Assembly: GCF_949987515.2 (NCBI RefSeq)
Contig: NC_082689.1
Location: 68,074,267 to 68,138,266 of the forward strand
DNA length: 64,000 nucleotides
Direction of reading: 5' to 3'
Source: Delphinus delphis
Taxonomy: Eukaryota > Chordata > Mammalia > Artiodactyla > Delphinidae
Below, piece after piece: positions 36,072-45,876 of the stretch; the first letter of the stretch is position 1, and every line of letters begins with the position of its first letter. The notes below the pieces were generated by a model. The model saw only the letters and a list, made by a program, of their open reading frames with translations, searched no databases and had not been told where the DNA came from. The translations under genes were made by a program, and so were the position numbers.

Positions 36072-36409
36072 AATTTTTTTTTTTTTTGCCACGTTGGGTC
36101 TTTGTTGCTGCGCGTCGACTTTCTCTAGTTGCAGTGAGTGGGTGTTGCTCTTTGTTGCGGTGCGCGGGCTTCTCATTGTGGTGGCTCCTCTTGTTGTGGA
36201 ACATGGGCTCTAGGCATGTGGGCTTCAGTAGTTGTGGCGTGCGGGCTCAGCAGTTGTGGCACACAGGCTCTAGAGCACAGGCTCAGCAGTTGTGGCGCAC
36301 GGGCTTAGTGGCTGCAGCATGTGGGATCTTCCCGGACGAGGGATTAAACCACATAATGTCCCCTGCATTGGCAGGTGGATTCTTAATCACTGTGCCACCA
36401 GGGAAGTCC
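36072..36409 (-). mobile_element. CHR-2-type SINE, antisense, long form
   Basis: Poly(T) is followed by 'ttgttgctgcgcgtcgactt' and several 'cagcagttgtggc' modules, ending in 'ccaccagggaagtcc'. The perfect 13-bp duplication TCTATCAATGATT (36054-36066 and 36410-36422) fixes the insertion. The open frame at 36086-36442 is SINE sequence. Confidence 0.95.
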
Positions 36410-36422
36410 TCTATCAATGATT

Positions 36423-36839
36423 TTTATATATGTGTACAATAAAAAACACATTTGTCCTTCTAATCTTTTATAAGTAAGGCTACCTCGTAAGTATAAGAAA
36501 TTAAAAAATATACACATAAACAACCATAATGGACGCTCATCTTGCTAATTTCCCCAATTATTGTTAACTGAAATTTATATGTTTCTCTAATGTATTTTTC
36601 TCCTATTAAACCATTAATTCTTTGTCAATGCGCTTCAAACAAATGATTGTACCATATGGTTGATTCTGATAGTCATTACCTTGGCCTCTTCCTCTTAGAT
36701 TATGAAAATGAGCCGACAAAGGACATATGATTTCCTATACCCAATATGAACCAAATATTTTCCTCAGTGAAATTCTTATAGTCCTAGAACCAGGTCATCA
36801 AAATTTTATAGAAATTCCTAATCATAAAATCTGACAGAT
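36423..36839. other. AT-rich DNA, nothing recognised
   Basis: No gene or repeat is recognised. Confidence 0.45.
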
Positions 36840-36860
36840 TAAATATATATATATATATAT

Positions 36861-37056
36861 TTTTGCGGTACGCGGGCCTCTCACTGCTGTGGCCTCTCCC
36901 GTTGCAGAGCACAGGCTCTGGACGTGCAGGCTCGGCGGCCATGGCTCACGGGCCCAGCCGCTCCACGGCATGTGGGATCTTCCCGGACCGGGGCACGAAC
37001 CTGTGTCCCCTGCATCGGCAGGCGGACTCTCAACCACTGTGCCACCAGGGAAGCCC
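36861..37056 (-). mobile_element. CHR SINE, antisense, with AT-repeat tail
   Basis: The body runs from 'gcggtacgcgggcctctcac' to 'gccaccagggaagccc'. The usual poly(T) is reduced to four Ts, preceded by an (AT)n tract at 36842-36860 that probably replaced the A-tail. Short TAAATA flanks (36840-36845 and 37057-37062) are compatible with a target duplication. Confidence 0.94.
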
Positions 37057-37189
37057 TAAATACAGTTTTTAAGCTAAGTGTTGAATATATATATTAGTCA
37101 TTCAAACTGTATTAAGGCATCATGAATAATTTGTTTTCAAAATGAAAACATAAGAAAAATAAGAAATATCAAATGAATAAATTCCCATA

Positions 37190-37690
37190 CATATTGGGTT
37201 AAATATATGTTTATGATATGTCCACATCAAATTCCTAGAAACTCTAGGGTATGTCCCAAAGATATGTCCACATCAAATTCCTAGAAACTCTAAATGTTAC
37301 TATATTTGGAAAAAGATATCTACAAATGTAATTAAGATAAGGTTCTTGAGAAGACCATCTGGATTACCTAGGTGGGTCCTAAATCCATAATGTGTCCTTA
37401 AAAGAAACACACAGAGGAGAGACACATGACAAAAGAGGAGAAGGCAACAGGACAGAAGCAAAGATTAGAGTGATAAGGCTACAAATCAAGGAATGTCAAG
37501 GATTAAAGGCAACCACAAAAAGTTAGGTGGAAGGCATGGAACGGATTTTCCCCCAGAGCCTATAGAGGGGCATGGCTGACCTTGATTTCAGGCTTCTAGC
37601 CTCCAGAACTGTGAGAGGATAAATTTCTGTTGTTTTAAGCTACCTGATTTGTGGTAATTTGTCAGAACAGCCTCAGGAAATGAACACTAT
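37190..37690 (+). mobile_element. MLT1-type MaLR LTR with internal duplication
   Basis: The landmarks are 'tatgtcccaaagatatgtcc', 'aatgtaattaagataagg', 'cctccagaactgtgagagga' and 'gttgttttaagctacctga'. A 46-bp period direct repeat lies near the 5' end (37215-37292). Confidence 0.82.
37215..37292 (+). repeat. 46-bp period partial tandem duplication in the LTR
   Basis: The 32-bp segment starting 'gatatgtccacatcaaattc' occurs at 37215-37246 and again, perfectly, at 37261-37292. The second copy is in normal LTR context, so the first is the duplicate. Perfect identity in an otherwise diverged LTR means that the duplication is recent. Confidence 0.93.
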
Positions 37691-37704
37691 ACAATCTAGA
37701 GATT

Positions 37705-37872
37705 ACATAGAGATGATCAGAATTTCTAGAGCATGACAATTCTCTTTTTCTTGGTGAAAAGAAATCACTTCCTTCTAATTACAAAGTTACAGCACTCACA
37801 GAAAGAACTGTTATATTTGAATTTCAATAATATTTAGACAACAAAGTAATGTTTCACAATTGTATAATCTGT
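37705..37872 (+). repeat. Direct duplication, copy 1
   Basis: This segment of about 168 bp is repeated in the same orientation at 39331-39502. Shared words include 'cagaatttctagagcatgac', 'taattacaaagtta' and 'cacagaaagaactgttata'. I estimate roughly 80% identity by eye. It matches no repeat family that I can name. Confidence 0.85.
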
Positions 37873-38499
37873 ACTGAGGTACACAATTGTGGTAATGATA
37901 CTGGCACAGGAAAAAGTCAACTAGTAAAACCTATCAAACAGATGAGTGACAGTATGAAGAGTTTATTTCACGCATTTAATATACAATGTTATCAGAATCC
38001 AGTGGATTAAGAGATCAAAATTTCCCACTAGAGGTAACATCCACCCATAAAAGCTAATACCTCTACTTTCCTCATAGTAAGTACAGAGGTGAACTATATA
38101 ATAAAATTTTATAAACTTGAACCGCAATCATCCCAAAGGCCCTGAAGAGAAAAAGAGATGACACGTTTCAACAGCAGAGAGCAAATAACAAAACCCCCAA
38201 AACTCATGTGTTTAGAATGTGATGTGAGGGAAATGGAGCACCTAAAAAGAGGTCTAAGAGATCAGCAAGATCCAAACCATGCAGGCCTGGGTTCCTGAAG
38301 AGATAACAGTCGCCTATACTAAGTCAGTGAAGTAGGACCCTATCTTTGGATACAGTCCCTATTTTATTGATTTTTATGTCCTTAAATTCTAACAATGTTC
38401 CTAGGACACAGTGAACATTGTTATATAGTCTGAATGGGCAGATTAATTTTACAAGTAAGACTTCAATGTTCACTTGACAACAGTTTATTTTTGATCATC
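37873..38499. other. No gene recognised
   Basis: No gene or assignable repeat is seen between the duplication and the L2 tail. Confidence 0.4.
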
Positions 38500-38622
38500 C
38501 TCAAAAACCCACTTAGTTCTGGTTCCTTCCACTACATGGTAAGTTACTTAAGATCCTTTCACTATTATATCTTGGCAAGTAGTAGTAAATGCTCAAGAAA
38601 TATGTTGAATGAATAAATGAAA
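38500..38622 (+). mobile_element. L2 LINE 3'-terminal fragment
   Basis: 'tggcaagtagtagtaaatgc' followed by 'tcaagaaatatgttgaatga' matches the L2 terminus ('agtaggcgctcaataaatat' type). Confidence 0.6.
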
Positions 38623-38781
38623 CACCCAATTATTTTTCAGTGGAATATTTGGTACCCTTTTGGTAGTAACTAGGAGATCAAGGCTGAACTAGCTTGGGCT
38701 ATATCATATGCAACTGGAATAGTAGTTAGTACTGGCCTTAGTGACATAGCTTGCCACTGCATGTGAACTATCTTGTTCTTT

Positions 38782-38996
38782 TTTTTTCTTTTTTTTTTTT
38801 TGCGGAACGCGGGCCTCTCACTGTTGTGGCTTCTCCTTTTGTGGAGCACAGGCTCTGGACGCGCAGGCTCAGCGGCCATGGCTCACGGGCCCACCTGCTC
38901 CGCGGCATGTGGGATCTTCCCGGATCGGGGCACACACAAACCCGCGTCCCCTGAATCGGCAGGCGAACTCTCAACCACTGCGCCACCAGGGAAGTC
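38782..38996 (-). mobile_element. CHR SINE, antisense
   Basis: Interrupted poly(T) is followed by 'gcggaacgcgggcctctcac', ending 'gccaccagggaagtcc'. The perfect 14-bp duplication CTATCTTGTTCTTT lies at 38768-38781 and 38997-39010. A small CACA insertion ('ggcacacacaaacc') lies in the B-box side. The overlapping open frames at 38670-39199 are SINE sequence. Confidence 0.96.
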
Positions 38997-39330
38997 CTAT
39001 CTTGTTCTTTATAAAGTGTCTTTTGGCTCTAAGTATGGATTTTCCTTGGCCTGATCTTCTTACCAGGCCTCATATCTCTACCAAGCCTAGGCTATTTGCT
39101 ATGTGGCTTCTATCCACAGTCGTGACACTAAAATTTCTTATAACTGACAAACTAATTACGATTACAAATGCTCCCTTAAGGCATTATACTAGGCAATAGT
39201 TTGTTAGTCTAATTCTAGCAATCATACATCAACAAAATAAACTTACATTTTAATGTAGTATTTTATTTATACTTTTCACTAATTAAGACTCTTTCAATTT
39301 GTTAAATTAAATGTTCATAATAATACCATT

Positions 39331-39502
39331 ACACAGAGAAAATCAGAATTTCTAGAGCATGACCAGAATGTCTCCTTTTCTTAGTGAAAGGAAATCAGTT
39401 CCTTATAATTACAAAGTTATAGAATTCACAGAAAGAACTGTTATAATTGAAATTCAGTTATATTTACACAATGAAATAATTTTTCATATTTGTATAGGTT
39501 GT
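39331..39502 (+). repeat. Direct duplication, copy 2
   Basis: This is the partner of 37705-37872, about 1.6 kb downstream and in the same orientation, diverged at roughly one base in five or six with small gaps. Confidence 0.85.
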
Positions 39503-40849
39503 TGAGGATCATTTCAGTTGCAAACTGATTCAAGCTTTTATATTATAGTCTCTTTAGTGTAAAAATTACAAAAATAAAAAGGTATGTATACAATAGGAAG
39601 GGATGTACAAATGTACATGCATAGCCAAACATATGCTGAAATACTTAAAATACTCACAGATCTTTTCTCAACATTATAACATTAAACAATCCTTTCTCAC
39701 CCCCAGAAAATCCTATCCTTTTGAGACAAAAATACTTATCAGAATTTAAAATTTTCATACAAGAGTATGGTTATTTATTTCTGTATGTCTTGAGAGTTAT
39801 ATTCAAGCTTAAGCTGAAGCTTTAAGATAACAATAGTGTAAGATCTAGGGTGAAACAAAAGAAGGGGGAAAATCCCAGAAGTTCCCAGAGGTACTTGGGG
39901 AAAAAAAGGAAAGATAGGGGAAATGAGGGAATCAAAGAAAAAAGAATGAAGATTCAAGGATGGGTAAATCTCCTCTTTACTTAGCTTTTCAAAAGGTTTG
40001 TGATAACCAGCTTTTGTGTAAATGGATTTGATGGCTCTGGGCTGAAGGTGACTGACAGCTGAATCTAGGCCCCCTCGAGAAGTGTCACCCTGGGGATTGC
40101 CATTGTTGCAGACTGTTTCTTCTGACTGACCCAGAAGAATCATTATCTCAAGGGGACTCTAACATCAGCCCGCCCTGCTCCCCAAGCAGCCTAAGAGCTA
40201 GAAGCAACTTAGTTTCTCTCTTGGCAGTAATTACAAAGGCGAACAAGGGGTGTAACTGAGTTGAGCTTAAGTCTTTCTTCAATCCCCAATTAAAAAAAAA
40301 AAAATTAAAGTAGTCAAATATCCAAAGATTTTTCCCAAGCAAAGATGTCTGATGCTTTGTTGTTGGAAAAATAAACAGACCTCTGTGTCCTCCTCAGGAA
40401 GCGCTTAACTGAAGAGGGTATTTGTAGGTAAATGTTCCAGTCTTTTTTAGTAAAGCTAATGTGTTTACTTTGGGGCTACTCCAGCTACTTTGTTACTAGT
40501 CAGCTAAAGTCTGGCCATACTGCTTTAATATCATATAAAACAAACTCCTTCCAAACAGTGTTGTCACAACAGCAAGTTAATAGGGGTATTTCACCCATCT
40601 AGTTACAAGAGTTCTGCCCCCAAACCCTGTCCTCCCCGTGCCACCAGCCAGCTCCACGGGGCTGACCCACGCACTAAGGTGGCTGCCTGGAAGGAGGCAG
40701 TCTTTTTCTTCTTCCTTTAAACCTCTAAAAAGGCTCCACAGGTACCATCAGGGTAGTAAAGTTGTTACCATAACCAGACTAGTTATTTGAAAAATTAAAA
40801 AGCTCATAAACTTAGCAGGAGGCTATAACCACAATTAGGCCACTCTTAA
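39503..40849. other. No gene firmly recognised; upstream flank of the CpG patch
   Basis: A minus-strand 122-codon frame (39775-40143) has mixed amino-acid composition in its first half but no domain, codon signature or convincing splice sites that I can recognise. GC content rises towards 40.6 kb ('ccgtgccaccagccagctcc'). Confidence 0.4.
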
Positions 40850-41060
40850 CTGCTGTACCTCACAAGCTCCAGTCTCCGGCAGAGTTCCGTCTCCACCTGA
40901 ATTCGGTCTCCAGCCTTTCCGTCGGGGAGGGGGGGCGGGACTTCCTGTCCGGGGAGGAACCAATCAGAGAAAGGAATGGGAACTACCAGAGGGTTTCTGA
41001 AGCCGTGCGCCCCGTTCGCGATGTTTCTGTTTGGCTGAAGGCTTCCCTCAGGTAAAGAAA
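40850..41060. promoter_or_regulatory. CpG-rich candidate (bidirectional) promoter
   Basis: This is the only CpG-dense patch outside SINEs, with about a dozen CpGs in 180 bp. It contains a GC box GGGGCGGG (40932-40939), an ETS-like ACTTCCTG (40940-40947) and a CCAAT box CCAATCAG (40960-40967), the layout of a TATA-less housekeeping promoter. On the plus strand a donor-like 'ctcag|gtaaag' follows at 41051/41052. On the minus strand 'gtgag|gtacag' follows at 40859/40858. Each could end a noncoding first exon. The gene or genes driven are unknown, since no coding exon could be tied to it with confidence. It could also be an alternative or lncRNA promoter. Confidence 0.6.
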
Positions 41061-41264
41061 CACATGAAACAATCATTTTTGAAACTAAATCTTATTCTTC
41101 CTTAATGAAAATCAGCAGGTGTTCAACTGTCTGTGACTTAAAGTAATTTGGAAAATTTTCGTGAAACAGCGTGACGGGGTTTTTCATGCCGGACTCATTT
41201 GGTTCTTGGTTCCCACTCTGACCGCAGGTGTTTGTATTTAATTTTTCCTTACTCTTCCTTCTCT

Positions 41265-41370
41265 TGTTTATATCTCCTTATTTCTATATCAAAATACTCT
41301 AGAAAGTAAGCACCGTGAGGCTAGGACTTAGCATAATGCCTGACATACTAAGACATCTATATATATTTGC
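41265..41370 (+). mobile_element. L2 LINE 3'-end fragment
   Basis: 'ctctagaaagtaagcaccgt', 'gaggctaggacttagcataa' and 'tgcctgacatactaagacat' match the L2 3' terminus in order. Confidence 0.7.
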
Positions 41371-41574
41371 TAAATTTTGATCCCTGCTTTAAAATGAATT
41401 GTTCTTAATCACTTCTCGTTTTTTCTAGTAACTTATTTTTACTTTAAAAAAATGTCATTTTATTGTTTTCCCTTAAGAAGAGATTATTGTTAAGTCGTCT
41501 TGGGATGTATTAGCCTTTGTGGGTTATTCATGCGTGATTGTTTGCAGAAATGTTTTTCTTTCAGATTTGTAGTG

Positions 41575-41775
41575 GAGGCAAGTGGAGCAAGGTAGTGAAA
41601 GGTAGATTCTTGAACTTGGAACTAGAATCTTGATTCAGTCGCCTGCAAATTACTTAACATCTCTGAACTTCAGTGGACTCGCCAGTAAACATTTTATAGC
41701 AGGGTGGTGTATGAGGATTTAATGAGATAACATGTAAAATTCCCTGGCTTATCGTAGATATTCAGTAAACAATGC
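41575..41775 (+). mobile_element. MIR SINE
   Basis: 'gcctgcaaattacttaacat', 'ctctgaacttcagtggactc' and 'gaggatttaatgagataaca' show MIR order, followed by the tail 'gatattcagtaaac'. Confidence 0.78.
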
Positions 41776-41814
41776 TTTGGATAGAAAACATTTGCGATAG
41801 TAAGACAATTTCAA

Positions 41815-41965
41815 AGTAACATAGAAGCTTAAGAACCTAACTGGAAAGCAAGAATTCTCTCCTTCAGTTTCAGTAGCACCACTGGTTGGGATATGACTCC
41901 AGGAACATTACTTAACTTCTGTGTCTATTATTAGCATTTGTAAAATGGGGTAATAAATTTTAGCC
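41815..41965 (+). mobile_element. MIR SINE fragment
   Basis: 'cattacttaacttctgtgtc' and 'catttgtaaaatggggtaat' are MIR core words. The copy ends just before the solo LTR. Confidence 0.65.
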
Positions 41966-41987
41966 ACTTGGCAAAGTCCCTGCGTAC

Positions 41988-42368
41988 TGTTACAAACAAG
42001 ACAAGCTCAGAATGGAATCATTTACGCCAAGCCTTACCTCACCAAGCTGAGACTTAATTACAGTTTTGGTTCTCCCAGAAAGGGGATCCTAAATCAGTCA
42101 ATCAGGAATCACATGCGAGCACTAGCTAGGCAATCTGCCTGATAGACCCTTACCATCCCTAAAGGAAAGTAATCCTGCAATAACCAACTGGCTTTTTGGC
42201 CTAGTATAACTTCCTTGTTCCTGCTCCCATCTGCCTATAAAAGTGTTTCATTTTGTACAGCTCCTTGGAGTTCCTTTCTATGTGCTAGACTGGATGCTGC
42301 CTGATTCGAATCCATTTTTGCTTAAAACAGCTCAAAGTTTTTAATATGCCTCAGTTTATTTTTTAACA
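41988..42368 (+). mobile_element. Solo retroviral LTR
   Basis: The 381-bp element begins TG and ends CA, and is flanked by the 4-bp duplication GTAC (41984-41987 and 42369-42372). A TATA-like CTATAAAAG lies at 42235-42243, in the right place to start an R region. It is followed by 'gctccttggagttcctttct' and 'ggatgctgcctgattcgaat', typical of a class I ERV LTR. There is no internal sequence, so it is a recombination-derived solo LTR. The exact family is not assigned. Confidence 0.82.
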
Positions 42369-42372
42369 GTAC

Positions 42373-43606
42373 ATTAGATACATAGTGTAAAACACCGTGG
42401 TGATAAAGAATATTGTATAAGTCAACTGTTATTCTGTTTTGTGTGATAAAATGCTGTTTTAGACAGTAGAATGAGTTGGTATGCAAAACATTATTGTGTT
42501 AATTAAACATATGATTGTGTTAAATCATTAGATTAATTTTCCGTGAATATTCTGTAATCTTTATATTAGTTACTATTAACTAACACAGCTTGACAAATGC
42601 TTCTATTACTTGATTTGTGTGTGGTGCTATTTTCGTTGAAAAATTATTCAAAATACACTGGCTAATCGGAATGGTATTCGGGAGCTTTTAATGTAGCTTT
42701 AGACAGATCAGACCAGCTTGTGAATGTTTTTCTGAAGTCTGAAATAATGACCATGTTCAGTTCTTGGTCTAGCAAAAAATATCTGGGCCAGGCAACCCCA
42801 AGAAGGTTGCAAATTCCAACTCAGTAGGGGACTGACCTATTCCTCAGAAATATACTGCTGTCGAAGTCCTATTCCCCCACCAAACACATAACTGAGCTGC
42901 AAATAAAAGTTGGGGTATCATTGTTGGAGATTGAGGAATGAAGAAGAATTTATAGAAAAGGGAAAGGTGGTCTGGTAACAACTGCCTAATGAAGGGAAAA
43001 AACCAGTATAGTGATTAAATCAGATGTACTGTAGATTTGCCTTGTTAATTTTTAACTTTGTTTAGCTGTTTCCTTTTCTATTTGACCTTAGAAAGCTGTT
43101 CATCCTGTCGTGTTTATTTACTTACCCGAAATAAGGGTGTAAGGTGCATACTTTTCAGTTAAAATACACTATTTTTTAAAACCTCATATGTGTACAATAT
43201 ATGAAGAATTTAAATTCTTGATACCTGTCTCTTTCAACTTGCAGTATGCCCACTGGGTTGGGCAAAAAAAAAAAAAGGAGGAGAATTTAAGCAGAATCAC
43301 TGTCATCTTGGGACATACCTTTTCCTAAATGATTACCCCCTCCTCGTCTCCCTCTTGTATTTATTTGCTTGTTTGCTCTTTCTATTTGGGGAACAATGTT
43401 AACAGAAAGCTCCCTAGTAAATTTTATCTTCACGGAGGTGCTTGTCAAGGTAGGGTTTTGGAAGACAATTCTTGAGAAAAACTCAGAATGAGTAAAGAGG
43501 GCTCTTCTCTCCTCTCTCCATTCCTAGGGAAGAACAGAGCTAAATATATAATAGTTATAAAAATTAGGCTTAAGTTTATGAGCAGTTTGAAATGCCAGGT
43601 AGAGCT
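42373..43606. other. AT-rich DNA, nothing recognised
   Basis: No gene or repeat is recognised. A poly(A) run follows 'cccactgggttgggc' at about 43250-43276. It is unlike the mariner ends apart from the 'gggttgg' word. Confidence 0.4.
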
Positions 43607-43805
43607 AGAATGGTATAGAGACAAGGCCGTGGACGTGGAATTGGAAGACATTGGTGTCAGGCTTGGCCACACCACTTACTAGTGTGTGCCCTTGGACAGT
43701 TTATTTCACATCTCCAAGCCTCTCAATTTCTTTGTATTTATTGTGGGATACTATCTATTTCGTATACCTCATCAGATTGTTATTGAAATCATATAAAATT
43801 ATATG
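43607..43805 (+). mobile_element. MIR SINE
   Basis: 'gaatggtatagagacaagg', 'gtgtgcccttggacagttta', 'tttcacatctccaagcctct' and 'agattgttattgaaatcata' fall in MIR order. The open frames at 43445-43977 overlap it and are not genes. Confidence 0.75.
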
Positions 43806-43816
43806 TGTAGAACAAT

Positions 43817-43864
43817 TCTCTCTCTCTCTCTCTCTATATATATATACACACACACACACACACA
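43817..43864 (+). repeat. Compound microsatellite (TC)n(TA)n(CA)n
   Basis: Three adjacent dinucleotide runs follow each other without a gap: TC (about 43817-43835), TA (to about 43846) and CA (to about 43864). Confidence 0.95.
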
Positions 43865-44201
43865 TACACATATGGAAAATCCAACTTGGTAGTTTTCATA
43901 ATGTCTCAGTAGAAGTTCAGGAAACTCTGGTGGAGTCTATGGAGCCAGCCCACAGGCAGATCTGTGTTTCTCCCTAGGACAGCAGCTCTACTTTTATATA
44001 TTTTATAAGCTGATGACAGCTTTCTTTCATTGATTTTTAAAGGACAGAGTTTTAAATGTACATATAACAGATATGTTCACTCTTTAATCATAATAGTATC
44101 AACTGCAATGTGTTTAACACTATGTAGAAAGCATTGAAAACATCAAAGATACAGGCAAGGATGTTGTTGTGAGGTGGGCCAGATGACCATATTTTAATAC
44201 C

Positions 44202-44507
44202 TTTCAGACTTTTTGGTCTCAAGACTACTTTATACAAAATTACTGATGACCCCAAAGAGTTTACCTAGAAAATCCCCCCAAACAGAAGAATACACATGCA
44301 TACACATTCCATTAGCCTCCAGAGTGATGATGTCATCATATGGCATGTGGCCTCTGGAAAGTCCACTTGAACTCTCATGAGACAGTGAAAGTGGAAAAAG
44401 AAAAAAAAGTCTTAGTATTATTATGAAAATAAGTCTGACCTTGTGAGGCCCCTGAAAGAGTCTTAGGGACGCCCAGGGGACCCGAGACCACACTTTGAGA
44501 ACCACTG
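44202..44507 (+). mobile_element. hAT-Charlie DNA transposon fragment
   Basis: 'cagactttttggtctcaaga', 'gaccccaaagagtttacc' and the terminal 'ccacactttgagaaccactg' are typical of a Charlie/MER-type hAT element. The 3' terminal inverted repeat is intact, the 5' end is degraded and no target duplication is readable. Confidence 0.8.
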
Positions 44508-44844
44508 GCGTATTATTTTGAAGGAAACACCAAGGTACTGAATTATACATTAAGTCGGGTGTGTATTTTTTCCATCTCTGCTTCAGGCTTAAACGAAATT
44601 GGAATGATGAATGAGATTTACTTAAAGCAGATGTTATAAAATGTTTTCAGTAATATCTTCACTCTTTAAACCTGTGTTTTAAGATCTTTTTAAAAGTTAT
44701 GTTGGGCTTCTTTCATTGAAGCATAGCAGCCACTTTTCTCTTCCATGAAGCAAAAACTCAACCACCAATTTCAGTTAAAATGGAATTTGGACCTCTCATT
44801 TACTCATTGACAAAATGTTTTGATTTGATTACTTATTATTTTAG

Positions 44845-44907
44845 GTCTGTGTATTCTGAAAAATGAGTCTTCGTCAGTCAATGAAGCAGCATTTCAGAAA
44901 GTTAGAG
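44845..44907 (+). CDS. Tentative small coding exon
   Basis: An acceptor-like 'ttattattttag' (ending 44844) precedes an 18-nt untranslated piece and an ATG at 44863. The frame then reads MSLRQSMKQHFRKLE to a donor-like 'gag|gtacag' at 44907/44908, leaving phase 0. This could be the start exon of a gene whose 5' UTR exon is the one ending at 41051. I do not recognise the peptide, the polypyrimidine tract is poor, and I found no following exon. This is a weak call. Confidence 0.2.
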
Positions 44908-45639
44908 GTACAGGGCCTCATCACACAGATGTACATACTTTCCTTTAATGGAGTGGCTTTTATTTTAGGTCATCCTTGAGAAAAGCATTGTAGTAGTGAT
45001 TTCTTTAAACAATTCATTATAGTGCTTACTTAATATTTCAATAATACATTTTAATTGGGCACAATTTGCTCCTTTTGTCTAAAATTTTTTAAGTTATCTG
45101 CCCATTTATAAGCAAAGACAAAAGCATGTCAGTTCCCAAAAGTACTTTCTCTGCTTCACTTTGAGGACATCTGTAGCCTGAACAGTTTTTAGTCCCTCCC
45201 AATAGGTCTCCTCTCAGCTGCTCTGTGTTTTTACATCTCTCAAGAGGGGTTAATTCTTTACAGCTGTATCCTGCCTTCCAAGACTCTAACATGTGCAAAT
45301 TATTAATCTTTTTCTATTGCTACAGTAAGTCCCCAGGCCATAAACACCCCCTACCTAAAACTGGCCCTTTTCCAAGAAAAACTTTAGTATTCTTTCCCTG
45401 CAAAGATAATTTGGTCTCCTTTGGTTTACATTGTTATTTGGAACAATTGGTAAGATAGAAGAATTTACTTCCAAACAGTTATTTAGAAATAGAAATTTAA
45501 TTTTTAATTTTAAACCTCTATCCACTGTTATATAATTTGAGTCAATTTGACATTCCATTTATTTAAGAAATCAGGCAGCTTTTTTTCAAGAGTATACTTT
45601 TCAAGATTTTTTACTAAGTATTATGCTAATTATATCAGG
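44908..45639. other. No gene firmly recognised
   Basis: No repeat or exon is recognised. The overlapping frames at 45089-45558 on both strands show no domain. Confidence 0.4.
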
Positions 45640-45641
45640 TA

Positions 45642-45645
<4 letters not shown>

Positions 45646-45681
<36 letters not shown>

Positions 45682-45871
45682 CGGTACGCGGGCCTCTCAC
45701 TGTTGTGGCCTCTCCCGTTGTGGAGCACAGGCTCCGCACGCGCAGGCTCAGCGGCCATGGCTCACGGGCCTAGCTGCTCCGCGGCATGTGGGATCTTCCC
45801 GAACCGGGCACGAACCCGTGTCCCCTGAATCGGCCGATGGACTCTCAACCACTGCGCCACCAGGGAAGCCC
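45646..45871 (-). mobile_element. CHR SINE, antisense, with 34-nt uninterrupted tail
   Basis: An uninterrupted run of 34 Ts (45646-45679) is followed by 'agcggtacgcgggcctctca', ending 'gccaccagggaagccc'. The flanks AGGAC (45641-45645 and 45872-45876) extend imperfectly into T-rich DNA. The long pure tail suggests a young insertion. The open frame at 45623-45904 is SINE sequence. Confidence 0.96.
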
Positions 45872-45876
45872 AGGAC

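Noticed and set aside
39775..40143. 122-codon minus-strand frame near the CpG patch
   Set aside because: I recognise no domain. The second half is low-complexity, phenylalanine- and leucine-rich, and no acceptor with a pyrimidine tract or good donor frames it.
43250..43276. Second mariner or mariner-derived MITE, from 'gggttgggc' plus poly(A)
   Set aside because: The match to the mariner terminus stops after about seven bases and no second inverted repeat or TA flanks were found.
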